In this document: piece by piece, positions 27,861 through 43,287 of the stretch
Numbering within the stretch: position 1 is the first letter of the stretch
Layout of the letters: each line of letters starts with the position of its first letter
Origin: Rhodoplanes serenus
GTDB taxonomy: Bacteria > Pseudomonadota > Alphaproteobacteria > Rhizobiales > Xanthobacteraceae
NCBI GenBank assembly: GCA_009720755.1
Contig: WNKV01000003.1
Span: 330,383 to 394,382, forward strand
Direction: 5' to 3'
Length of the DNA: 64,000 nt
Translations under genes and position numbers: made by a program
Notes under the pieces: model-generated
What the model saw: the letters and a program-made list of their open reading frames with translations, nothing else
What the model was told of the DNA's origin: nothing
The model's database searches: none

Positions 27861-30149
27861 TCACCGGGCCAGCACCACGTCGCCGATCAGCGAGGAGTGG
27901 TCCCACGGGAGCTGGCGCTGGCGCGTCGTCTGGTAGACGTCGGCCCGCACCCGCTTCATCACCGCCCCGATCTCCAGGCCGGGCGTGGCCATGTGCTTGA
28001 GCAAAGCGGCGGTGAACGGGCTGTTGCGGCCCTCGCCGTCGAGCGCGACGTTCTTGGGCTGGGTGGCGTAGACGATCATGGTGCCGACCGCGCTCTGGAT
28101 CGGGGCGAGCCCGGTGCCGACCGAGGTCGAGCGGGTGCCGAGTGCGGCGGCGAGCGACCGCGCCAGCGGGTTGTCCCGGCAAGCGTCGAGGAAGACCAGA
28201 TTGACCCGGCGCTCGCTCTCCATCTGGGCGAGCACGTCGTCCACCGTCACGGTGTCGAGGGTCAGGTCGCCCGCCCGCTCCAGCCGGGCGTCGACCGGCA
28301 CCAGATAGTTCTTGTCGGCCACCTGGAGGCCATGCCCGGCATAGAAGAACAGGGCGAGGTCGGCGCGGTCGAGCTTGCGGCCGAAGTCGCGAATGCGCGA
28401 CTCCATCCCGTGCTTGTCGAGATCGATGCCCTCGACCACGTCGAAGCCGAGGCCGCGCAGCGACCGGGCCATGTCGCGGGCGTCGTTGCCCGGGTTGGGG
28501 AGGGTGGTGGCGTAACGGTAGGCGCCGTTGCCGATCACCAGGGCGACGCGGGTGCCGCGGCCCACCGGCGGCTCGGCGGCCGGCGGCGGTGGTAGCACCG
28601 CCGGGCTGGTGGCCGGGGTGACGGACGGGGTCGGGGTGGCCGCAGGGGCGACCGTCGCGGCCGGCGCCACCGTGGCGGACGGCACCGAGCCGGACGGTGT
28701 CGCACCGGATTGGGGCGTAGCCGGACGGCTTCCGGGGTCGGGGCGCGGCGCACCGGCGTCGATCGCCGCCAGATGGGCGCGGGCGGTGTCGATCGCCCAG
28801 GCTCCGCCGAGATAGCTGCGGCTGGTCGGGGACGCCAGGGCGGCGCGGAAGTCGTCGCGGGCGCGCGAGAGATCGCCGCGCGCCTCGAAGGCGAGGCCGC
28901 GGCTTGTGTAGGCTGGCGCCAGGGTCGAATCGAGGCGCAGGGCCTCGCCGAGATCGACGATGGCGCGGTCGAGTTCACCCTTCAGGCGCCAGGAGGTGCC
29001 GCGATTGCTCAGCGCTGCGGCGAAGCGGGCGTTGAGCCGGATCGCCTCGTCGAGATCGCGGATCGCGCGGTCGTAGTCGCGGCGCTGATTGTGGACGTAG
29101 CCGCGCAGATTGAGGGAGCTGGTGTCGCGCGGGTTGAGCTTCACGGCCTCGTCGAGGTCGGCGAGGGCGCGCTCCCAGTCGCCGCGGGCGATGCCGACCT
29201 GGGCGCGGTTCTGCCACGCGAAGGCATAGCGCGGGTCGATCCGGATCGCCTCGTCGTAGTCGCGCTGCGCCCGGTCGAGGTCGCCGCGGCCCCGATAGGC
29301 ATTGCCCCGGTAGCTGTAGTAGGCGGCGACGCGCGGCTCCAGCCGCACCGCCTCGTCGTAATCGCTGATGGCCCGGCCGTGATCGCCCTTGTTGTAATAG
29401 GTGTGGCCGCGGTTGATCAGCGCGGTGACGTAGTTGGGCTGCAACCGCAGCGCCTCGTCGAGGTCGCGCAGAGCGCGGTCGTAATCGTTCTTGTTGCGGT
29501 AGGCATTGCCGCGATTGCTGACATAGACGACGGTCTTGGGCGACAGCCGGATCGCCTCGTCGTAGTCCTGGATGGCGCGGTCGTAGTTGCGTTGGTCGAA
29601 GAAGACGTTGCCGCGAGCGTTGAAATACTCGGCGGCGCCGGGCTTGAGCCGGATCGCCTCGTCGTAGTCGCGGATGGCCTTGTCGTACTCGGCCTTCTTG
29701 CGCCAGGCGGCGGCGCGATTGCCGTAGGCGATCACGTATTTGGGGTCGAGCCGCAGCGCCTCGTCGTAGTCGCGCAGGGCGCGGTCGGGGTTGCCCTGGG
29801 CGCTGAACGCGAAGCCGCGATTGTTGAACGCCGTGGCGTTGGTCGGATCGTGGCGCAGCGCCTCGTCGAGATCCCGGATCGCCAGCTCGTGCTGACCCTT
29901 CTCGTTATAGACATAGGCGCGGTTGTTGTAGGCGGCCGAGCGGTCGCGTGGCGCCATCTTGCTGCCGCTCCGCTCGATGATGCGGGTGCAGCCGGCGAGG
30001 CGGGAATCGAGCTCGCCGTTACGACAGGCGTTCCAGTCCTTCTGACTCTGGGCGGAGGCCGTGCTTCCGCCGAGAGCGAGCGCCGCGAGAGCGAGTGCGG
30101 CGAGGACGAGGGCGGTGAAGCCGGTAGGAACCACGAGAAGCCGACGCAT
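27861..30149 (-). CDS. exported TPR-repeat protein with C-terminal caspase-like (peptidase C14) domain
   Basis: 762 residues. An Ala/Leu-rich signal peptide (1-~34, ending ASAQ) is followed by eleven consecutive 34-residue TPRs (~70-445; units such as YDRAIRDLDEAIRLNP). A Pro/Ala/Thr linker comes next (~460-520), then a caspase-like domain (~525-762) with catalytic His606 in FFYAGHGLQ and Cys657 in FLDACRDNP. Bacterial caspase homologues (orthocaspases) cleave after basic residues and have been tied to stress and cell-death responses. The TPR stack should bind partner proteins in the periplasm. A GGGAGAG site lies five bases before the ATG. The stop codon is 297 bases upstream of the TpsA start on the same strand, so it may or may not share a transcript. 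Confidence 0.92.
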   Translation of the reverse strand: MRRLLVVPTGFTALVLAALALAALALGGSTASAQSQKDWNACRNGELDSRLAGCTRIIERSGSKMAPRDRSAAYNNRAYVYNEKGQHELAIRDLDEALRHDPTNATAFNNRGFAFSAQGNPDRALRDYDEALRLDPKYVIAYGNRAAAWRKKAEYDKAIRDYDEAIRLKPGAAEYFNARGNVFFDQRNYDRAIQDYDEAIRLSPKTVVYVSNRGNAYRNKNDYDRALRDLDEALRLQPNYVTALINRGHTYYNKGDHGRAISDYDEAVRLEPRVAAYYSYRGNAYRGRGDLDRAQRDYDEAIRIDPRYAFAWQNRAQVGIARGDWERALADLDEAVKLNPRDTSSLNLRGYVHNQRRDYDRAIRDLDEAIRLNARFAAALSNRGTSWRLKGELDRAIVDLGEALRLDSTLAPAYTSRGLAFEARGDLSRARDDFRAALASPTSRSYLGGAWAIDTARAHLAAIDAGAPRPDPGSRPATPQSGATPSGSVPSATVAPAATVAPAATPTPSVTPATSPAVLPPPPAAEPPVGRGTRVALVIGNGAYRYATTLPNPGNDARDMARSLRGLGFDVVEGIDLDKHGMESRIRDFGRKLDRADLALFFYAGHGLQVADKNYLVPVDARLERAGDLTLDTVTVDDVLAQMESERRVNLVFLDACRDNPLARSLAAALGTRSTSVGTGLAPIQSAVGTMIVYATQPKNVALDGEGRNSPFTAALLKHMATPGLEIGAVMKRVRADVYQTTRQRQLPWDHSSLIGDVVLAR
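28850..29960 (-). repeat. 102-bp-period repeat encoding eleven TPRs
   Basis: The sequence recurs with a 102-base period (34 codons). Each unit holds a form of GCCTCGTC(G/A)(T/A)AGTC(G/C)C on the plus strand, the complement of the D-Y-D-E-A core. These are coding repeats. Confidence 0.8.
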
Positions 30150-30324
30150 CGGACTCTCCCGAGCGAACGTGCAGGGGCCGTGAGACAGCCGCGAGAGGCG
30201 CGGGACCCACGCCCCGATAGTGTTCCGCGATCGGCGGGTTGATCAAGCCCCGTCGACGCTTTGTGCCGCGTCGGGGGAGCGGGGTTCGAGCCGGCTGGCG
30301 GCCGCGCCGCGGGCGACGGCCTCG

Positions 30325-31221
30325 TCAGCCGCGGCGGTTCTCCTTCATCAGGGCGTCGCGGGCCTTGAGCAGGGCGGCCCGCTCGGCCTTGGAGAGGGTC
30401 GGGAAGGCGAGGTCCAGGCTCTCCATGGCGTCGACGATGGCGGCGACGATGACCAGGCGGGCGAACCACTTGTTGTCGGAGGGCACGACGAACCACGGGG
30501 CGTGCGGGGCGGCGGTCGCCCGGATCATGTCCTCATAGGCGCCCATGTAGTCCTTCCAGTGCGCGCGCTCGGCCAGGTCGGCGCCGGAGAACTTCCAGTT
30601 CTTCTCGGCTTCGTCGAGGCGCTCCAGGAAACGGCGCTTCTGCTCCTTCTTGGAGACGTGCAGGAAGAACTTGAGGATCAGCGTGCCGTTGCGGGCGAGG
30701 TAGCGCTCGTGCGCCGCGATGTCCTCGTAACGGTCCTCGAAGATCGACCGGGTGACCAGCGCGGGCGGCAGCTTCTGGCGCGCCAGCACGTCCTCGTGGA
30801 CGCGGGCGACCAGCACCTCTTCGTAGTAGGAGCGGTTGAAGATGCCGATGCGGCCGCGCTCCGGCAGCTTGCAGAAGCAGCGCCACAGGTAATCGTGATC
30901 GAGCTCAGTCGAGGTCGGCTGCTTGAAGGAGTGGACCTCGCAGCCCTGCGGGTTGACGCCCGACATCACGTGCTTGATGGCGCCGTCCTTGCCGGCGGCG
31001 TCCATCGCCTGGAAGATCAGCAGCACCGACCAGCGGTCCTGGGCGTAGAGCATCTCCTGCATCTCGGAGAGCCGCGTCACCCCGGCCGCGATGTAGAGCT
31101 TGGCTTCCTCCTTCTCGATGTCGAGGCCGTTGGTGTCGTCGGGCGCGATGTCGGACAACTCGAACTTACGGCCTTTGGTGACCCGGTAGGGTGCGATCAG
31201 CTCGGCGGCCTTCATCGGCAT
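30325..31221 (-). CDS. ppk2: polyphosphate kinase 2 family: polyphosphate:nucleotide phosphotransferase
   Basis: 298 residues, the length of single-domain PPK2 proteins. A P-loop (QAMDAAGKDGAIKHV, Lys78), the Walker B region (GIFNRSYYEEVLV, ~126-138), and the lid segment rich in Arg/Lys (HVSKKEQKRRFLERLDE) are all present. These enzymes transfer the terminal phosphate of polyphosphate to a nucleoside di- or monophosphate in the cytosol. The sequence resembles the subgroup acting on both AMP and ADP, but specificity cannot be assigned by eye. The ATG at 31221 has AGGAG seven bases upstream, which favours it over an in-frame start at 31290. Confidence 0.9.
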   Translation of the reverse strand: MPMKAAELIAPYRVTKGRKFELSDIAPDDTNGLDIEKEEAKLYIAAGVTRLSEMQEMLYAQDRWSVLLIFQAMDAAGKDGAIKHVMSGVNPQGCEVHSFKQPTSTELDHDYLWRCFCKLPERGRIGIFNRSYYEEVLVARVHEDVLARQKLPPALVTRSIFEDRYEDIAAHERYLARNGTLILKFFLHVSKKEQKRRFLERLDEAEKNWKFSGADLAERAHWKDYMGAYEDMIRATAAPHAPWFVVPSDNKWFARLVIVAAIVDAMESLDLAFPTLSKAERAALLKARDALMKENRRG

Positions 31222-31329
31222 GCGGCGTCTCCTGAGGGGGGCAGGGGCGGGCGGGGCTCCGGCTGTAACGGGGCCGGCCGGCCCCGGCAAATCACGAAGG
31301 ACGGACCGTGAGCCGGGTGGGGGCGCCGG

Positions 31330-32304
31330 TCAGCCGGCTGTCCGGGCCGCCGCGGCGAGGCGATGGACCAGCTCGGGCATCCGGGTCGTGGCCCGCCAGC
31401 CGAGACGAGCGAAGGCGCGGTCGGGACGGCCGACCGAGACGGCGATGTCGGACGGTCGCATCAGCTCCGGAACCGAGACGACGTGATCGCGCCAGTCGAG
31501 CCCGAAGGCCGAGAACGCCGCGGCGACGAAGTCGCGCAGCGTGGTCGCTTCGCCGGTGGCGATGACGAAGTCTTCGGCGCTGTCGGCCTGCAGCATCAGG
31601 CGCAGCGCCGCGACATGGTCGGCGGCCCAGCCCCAGTCGCGGCAGATGTCGAGATTGCCGAGCCGCAGCGGCTCGGCGGCCTGGCCGGCGGCCAGCCGCG
31701 CCGCGATGCGGGCGGCGCCGCGCACCACCTTCTGGGTGACGAAGCGTTCGGCCCGCAGCGGCGACTCGTGGTTGAACAGGATGGCGGTCGCGGCGAACAG
31801 GCCGTAGCTCTCGCGATAGGTCGCGACCGTCCAGTGCGCGGCCGCCTTGGCGACCGCGTAGGGACTGCGGGGGCGAAACGGCGTGCTCTCGTCGGCGCCC
31901 GTCGGCGGGGTCTCGCCGAAGCACTCGCCCGAGCCGGCGTTGCAGAAGCGGATCGCGGCCCCGCTCAGCCGGATGGCGTCGAGGATCGCCACGGTGGCCG
32001 ACAGGATGCTGTCGATGGTCTCGCGCGGCTCCGCGAAGGACAGGCCGACGGAGCTCTGGGCCGAGAGGTTGTAAACCTCGTCCGGCTGCACCGCATCGAG
32101 CAGGCGGCGGACCGCATCGATGTCGTCGGGCCGGCAGCCGTGCAGCCGGACCGTGTCGACGAGGCCGAGCGCCGCCAGGTTGGGGAAGGGGCCGGCCGGC
32201 TGCCGCGAGGTGCCATGCACCACGGTGCCCTCGGCGGCGAGCTGCTCGGCCAGCAAGCTGCCGTCCTGGCCGGACACACCGAACACGAGCGCCGTGCGGC
32301 TCAT
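31330..32304 (-). CDS. gmd: GDP-mannose 4,6-dehydratase
   Basis: 324 residues of the extended short-chain dehydrogenase family. The NAD(P) motif is GVSGQDGSLLAEQL (residues 9-22). Catalytic residues are Ser125 and Glu127 (NAGSGECFG) and Tyr149/Lys153 (SPYAVAK), matching the spacing of Thr132/Glu134/Tyr156/Lys160 in E. coli Gmd. NHESPLR, a GMD hallmark, follows. It makes GDP-4-keto-6-deoxymannose for fucose- or rhamnose-type surface sugars. No other sugar-nucleotide or glycosyltransferase gene is near, and the catalytic Thr is Ser here. It is somewhat shorter than typical Gmd (~340-370), so a related GDP-sugar dehydratase is possible. Confidence 0.82.
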   Translation of the reverse strand: MSRTALVFGVSGQDGSLLAEQLAAEGTVVHGTSRQPAGPFPNLAALGLVDTVRLHGCRPDDIDAVRRLLDAVQPDEVYNLSAQSSVGLSFAEPRETIDSILSATVAILDAIRLSGAAIRFCNAGSGECFGETPPTGADESTPFRPRSPYAVAKAAAHWTVATYRESYGLFAATAILFNHESPLRAERFVTQKVVRGAARIAARLAAGQAAEPLRLGNLDICRDWGWAADHVAALRLMLQADSAEDFVIATGEATTLRDFVAAAFSAFGLDWRDHVVSVPELMRPSDIAVSVGRPDRAFARLGWRATTRMPELVHRLAAAARTAG

Positions 32305-32747
32305 GCGCGGTGCGGCCCGCGCGTGGCCCTGCGCCCACCGGCAGAGCGCGGCGACCGGGCGGAGCGCGGCCGCAGGGTCGCAGAGGTGGTGGATCGGGGG
32401 TCGGCGGGCACCATGGATCGAAGCTCGGGCGTGGTGGCGGCGAGCGCCGTCTTACCAGAGGAGCGGCTTCCGGAACAGCGTATCCGGGTCGCGCTGCTCC
32501 GTCCGCGCTCCGCCGGTGTGGCGCGGCGATCCACCCGCCTGGCGCCGGGTGACGGGCAGATCGGTCGGGCGCGCCTCGCCAGGGGTCTCGATCGGAGCTG
32601 GAATGAAGCTAGAAAAATCACTATATCAATCATATGGACTTCGATTTTGAAGTTTCGTGTCAAGGCCGAGGCTCGCTGCCAGTCGGCGACTGGGCCCGAG
32701 CCTCGGGGTGCGGCGGATCGCGCGGCACGGAGGTTGCTAAGAGGGAC
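32305..32747. other. gene-free interval with an AT-rich island upstream of gmd
   Basis: No convincing gene is seen. Bases ~32605-32665 are notably AT-rich for this genome (for example GAAAAATCACTATATCAATC). On the minus strand they offer TTGACA (32664-32659) and TTCAAA followed 17 bases later by TGATAT, so a promoter for gmd may lie here, though no box pair is fully convincing. Confidence 0.4.
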
Positions 32748-32776
32748 TTGGCAAACGGTGTGCGACCCGTTAAATA
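32748..32776 (+). promoter_or_regulatory. sigma70-type promoter of the rplJL-rpoBC operon
   Basis: TTGGCA (32748-32753) and TAAATA (32771-32776) are separated by exactly 17 bases. This is the best promoter in the interval before rplJ and implies a leader of about 470 bases. Confidence 0.65.
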
Positions 32777-33253
32777 GCGCCCACGGGCGTGCCGGCCCTT
32801 TGTCGGCGCGCCCTTGCGTGTTCTCGGAAAAGCTGTTGGATCAGGACTCTGTTCCTTTTGGGCATCCGATCGGATCGATCAGAAGGGCAGGGCCGGAAAA
32901 CGGCCGCCTCCGTGACGCACGCGGCCGCTCCGGTGGAGCGGCCGGTCCTGTCCGAGACTGCAGGTGCTGCTGCTAGCGCGCGATTTTGCATGAGCAATGT
33001 CAATTGCATAGGCATTAGGACGCAAGAGCGACGGCTTAATTCGATCCAAGGGCCTGCACAGACGGGGAAGATCGATTCGGGGGAGACCCCGTACGGTTCC
33101 GACTCGGGTTTGTCCCGGCGGCGCGGTCCGCGCGCTCTCGGGGGACAGGGCAAGAAGCGTCGTTCCGCTTCGGCGCCGTGAGGCGCAGGCGCGGGACGAT
33201 TCGACGCAACCGGCGGCTCCTTCCGGGGGGCCGCCAACCAGAGAGAGCAAGAC
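32777..33253 (+). promoter_or_regulatory. long rplJ leader, expected L10(L12)4 autoregulatory region
   Basis: About 470 untranslated bases lie between the candidate promoter and rplJ. A perfect 9-bp hairpin (GGCCGCTCC-GGT-GGAGCGGCC, 32923-32943) and a second GC hairpin just before the ribosome site (GGCGGCTCC...GGGGGGCCGCC, ~33211-33237) are visible. In bacteria this leader binds L10 complexed with L7/L12 to repress translation. The kink-turn element itself was not identified with certainty. Confidence 0.5.
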
Positions 33254-33769
33254 GTGGATCGAGCGGCAAAGAAAGAGCTCGTCACGACCCTGAACGAGGT
33301 CTTCAAGGCCTCCAACGTGGTCGTGGTGGCTCACTATGCCGGCCTCACCGTCGCCCAGATGCAGACCCTGCGCAGGCAGGCCAAGCAGGCGGGTGCCTCG
33401 GTGAAGGTCGCCAAGAACCGTCTCGCCAAGATCGCTCTTGATGGCACCGACGCGGCGATCGTCGCGCCCCTCCTCAAGGGGCCGACCGTGCTCACCTACT
33501 CGGGTGATCCGATCGCCGCGCCGAAGGTCGTCTCCGATTTCGCCAAGGCCAACGACAAGCTCGTGATCCTCGGCGGCGCCATGGGGAGGACCGCCCTGAA
33601 CCCGGACGGCGTGAAGGCACTCGCCTCGCTGCCGTCTCTCGATGAGCTGCGCGCCAAGATCGTCGGCCTCGTGCAGGCCCCGGCGACCAAGGTGGCTCAG
33701 CTGGTCAACGCGCCGGCGGGCAAGCTCGCCCGGGTGGTTCAGGCCTATGCCAGCAAGGGCGAGGCGTGA
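33254..33769 (+). CDS. rplJ: 50S ribosomal protein L10
   Basis: 171 residues, starting at a GTG preceded by AGAGAGAGCAAG. The N-terminal rRNA-binding part has [20 protein letters not shown] and [13 protein letters not shown]; the C-terminal helix that docks L7/L12 dimers ends AYASKGEA. L10 forms the base of the ribosomal stalk and represses its own operon by binding the leader. rplL follows after 45 bases. The usual upstream neighbours rplK and rplA are absent; a minus-strand gmd gene lies there instead. Confidence 0.97.
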   Translation: MDRAAKKELVTTLNEVFKASNVVVVAHYAGLTVAQMQTLRRQAKQAGASVKVAKNRLAKIALDGTDAAIVAPLLKGPTVLTYSGDPIAAPKVVSDFAKANDKLVILGGAMGRTALNPDGVKALASLPSLDELRAKIVGLVQAPATKVAQLVNAPAGKLARVVQAYASKGEA

Positions 33770-33814
33770 GGCTCGCAAACCCGAACAAGTCGAAATCGAG
33801 AAGGACTGACTTCA

Positions 33815-34189
33815 ATGGCTGATCTGCAGAAGATCGTTGACGACCTGTCGAGCCTCACGGTGCTCGAGGCGGCCGAGCTGGCCAAGCTGCTCGAGGAGAA
33901 GTGGGGCGTGTCGGCGGCTGCGGCCGTCGCGGTCGCCGCTGCTCCGGGTGCCGCCGCCGCGGCGCCGGCCGAGGAGAAGACCGAGTTCAACGTGATCCTG
34001 GCCGCCGCCGGCGACAAGAAGATCGAGGTCATCAAGGAGGTGCGCGCGCTCACCGGGCTCGGCCTCAAGGAGGCCAAGGATCTGGTCGAGGGCGCCCCGA
34101 AGGCCGTCAAGGAAGGCGTCAACAAGGACGAGGCCGAGAAGATCAAGGCGACCCTCGAGAAGGTCGGCGCCAAGGTCGAACTCAAGTAA
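33815..34189 (+). CDS. rplL: 50S ribosomal protein L7/L12
   Basis: 124 residues: N-terminal dimerisation helices ([20 protein letters not shown]), an Ala/Pro/Gly hinge of about 20 residues ([20 protein letters not shown]), and the C-terminal domain with the factor-binding helix ([20 protein letters not shown]). It recruits translational GTPases to the ribosome. Present in multiple copies per ribosome; a processing or attenuation region follows before rpoB. Confidence 0.97.
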   Translation: MADLQKIVDDLSSLTVLEAAELAKLLEEKWGVSAAAAVAVAAAPGAAAAAPAEEKTEFNVILAAAGDKKIEVIKEVRALTGLGLKEAKDLVEGAPKAVKEGVNKDEAEKIKATLEKVGAKVELK

Positions 34190-34206
34190 TCGTGAGCTTT
34201 GTCAAG

Positions 34207-34264
34207 CGATTCCGTTCCTATATTGCGGAATCGACAGCGTCACCGGCGCGGTGACGGAATCGAC
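34207..34264 (+). promoter_or_regulatory. paired hairpins with a direct repeat between rplL and rpoB
   Basis: CGATTCCG pairs with CGGAATCG (34207-34233, 11-base loop). GTCACC pairs with GGTGAC just downstream (34239-34255). CGGAATCGAC occurs twice, at 34226 and 34255. In enteric bacteria this interval carries an attenuator and an RNase III site that set the ribosomal protein to polymerase ratio; a similar role is inferred. Confidence 0.45.
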
Positions 34265-34445
34265 CGTGCGAGGTGGGTGCACCCGCCGCGCGGTCGATCA
34301 GGCGGTCCGGGACCTCCCGGACCGCCCGGTTCGGGCGGCGACCATGCGAAAGGTTCGCCGCGATGCCGCTTCCGGGCAGCGCCCTCCAGGGCCGCCGGAA
34401 GCCCCCCGCCGCCATGTCGGCCGGCGGAGGAAGCGAGAGGCCACG

Positions 34446-38567
<4,122 letters not shown>

Positions 38568-38578
38568 CGCGACCATGC

Positions 38579-38599
38579 GGGCCGGGCATGTCCCGGCCC
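38579..38599 (+). terminator. GC hairpin between rpoB and rpoC
   Basis: GGGCCGGG and CCCGGCCC form an 8-bp stem around CATGT, 11 bases after the rpoB stop. There is no T-run, so it is more likely an RNA stability or pausing element than a full terminator. Confidence 0.35.
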
Positions 38600-38723
38600 T
38601 CCCGCCGCGGCCGACGGGCCGTGGCCGGGATCGCGCCCTCGCGCGACGGGTCGAGGGCGGACTTTTCGATCGACACGGCTGCGGAACCCTCGGCGGTCGA
38701 ACCCACCAAGTGTGGAGACAGCA

Positions 38724-42923
<4,200 letters not shown>

Positions 42924-42944
42924 CGGGCGCGCGTCCGGGCTGCA

Positions 42945-42975
42945 CCATCGCGGCCGGCGACGGCAGCCGCGATGG
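42945..42975 (+). other. hairpin just after rpoC
   Basis: CCATCGCGG and CCGCGATGG form a perfect 9-bp stem around 13 bases, starting 21 bases after the rpoC stop. Confidence 0.4.
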
Positions 42976-42991
42976 ATGACGACGAAAGCGA

Positions 42992-43017
42992 CGGGCCGCC
43001 CGGCGACGGGTGGCCCG
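42992..43017 (+). terminator. probable terminator of the rpoBC operon
   Basis: CGGGCCGCCC pairs with GGGTGGCCCG (10 bp with one G-U) around GGCGAC, followed shortly by GCTCGCGTTT. With the hairpin at 42945 it makes a likely 3' end for the transcript. The rest of the 364-base gap up to the GH13 gene shows no gene. Confidence 0.55.
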
Positions 43018-43287
43018 CTCGCGTTTCGGTGGTGTTTCTGCCGCCAGCCGATCCCGACAGTTGTGTGTCCCATAGGTTCGCGGCATCGTCGGGCCGCAGG
43101 CCCGGTCGCGCCCCCGCGCGGGCGGGCATGCGGGTCGCGTGACGGAGACGGGCAGGGCGGCGGACGGGGCAATGCCGCAATGCGGCATCAGGGGCGAACC
43201 GCATGGGCTCCAGTGCGTTCGTCTACCGGCAGATCATCCGCCGGGGCGATCTGTCGTCACCAGATCAAGAGACGAAAGGGCGTACCC

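Noticed and set aside
24520..29960. Regularly spaced repeats that could suggest a CRISPR-like or satellite array
   Set aside because: The ~90-100-base and 102-base periods are coding repeats (GLUG and TPR) that stay in frame and vary in sequence; there are no short identical repeats with unique spacers.
28710..30242. A long plus-strand frame antisense to the TPR-caspase gene
   Set aside because: Its apparent repeats are the complement of the TPR codons.
32413..32616. A short plus-strand frame between gmd and rplJ starting MDRSSGVVAASAV
   Set aside because: No ribosome site, Arg/Ala-rich random-looking composition and it reads through the AT-rich island; likely noncoding.
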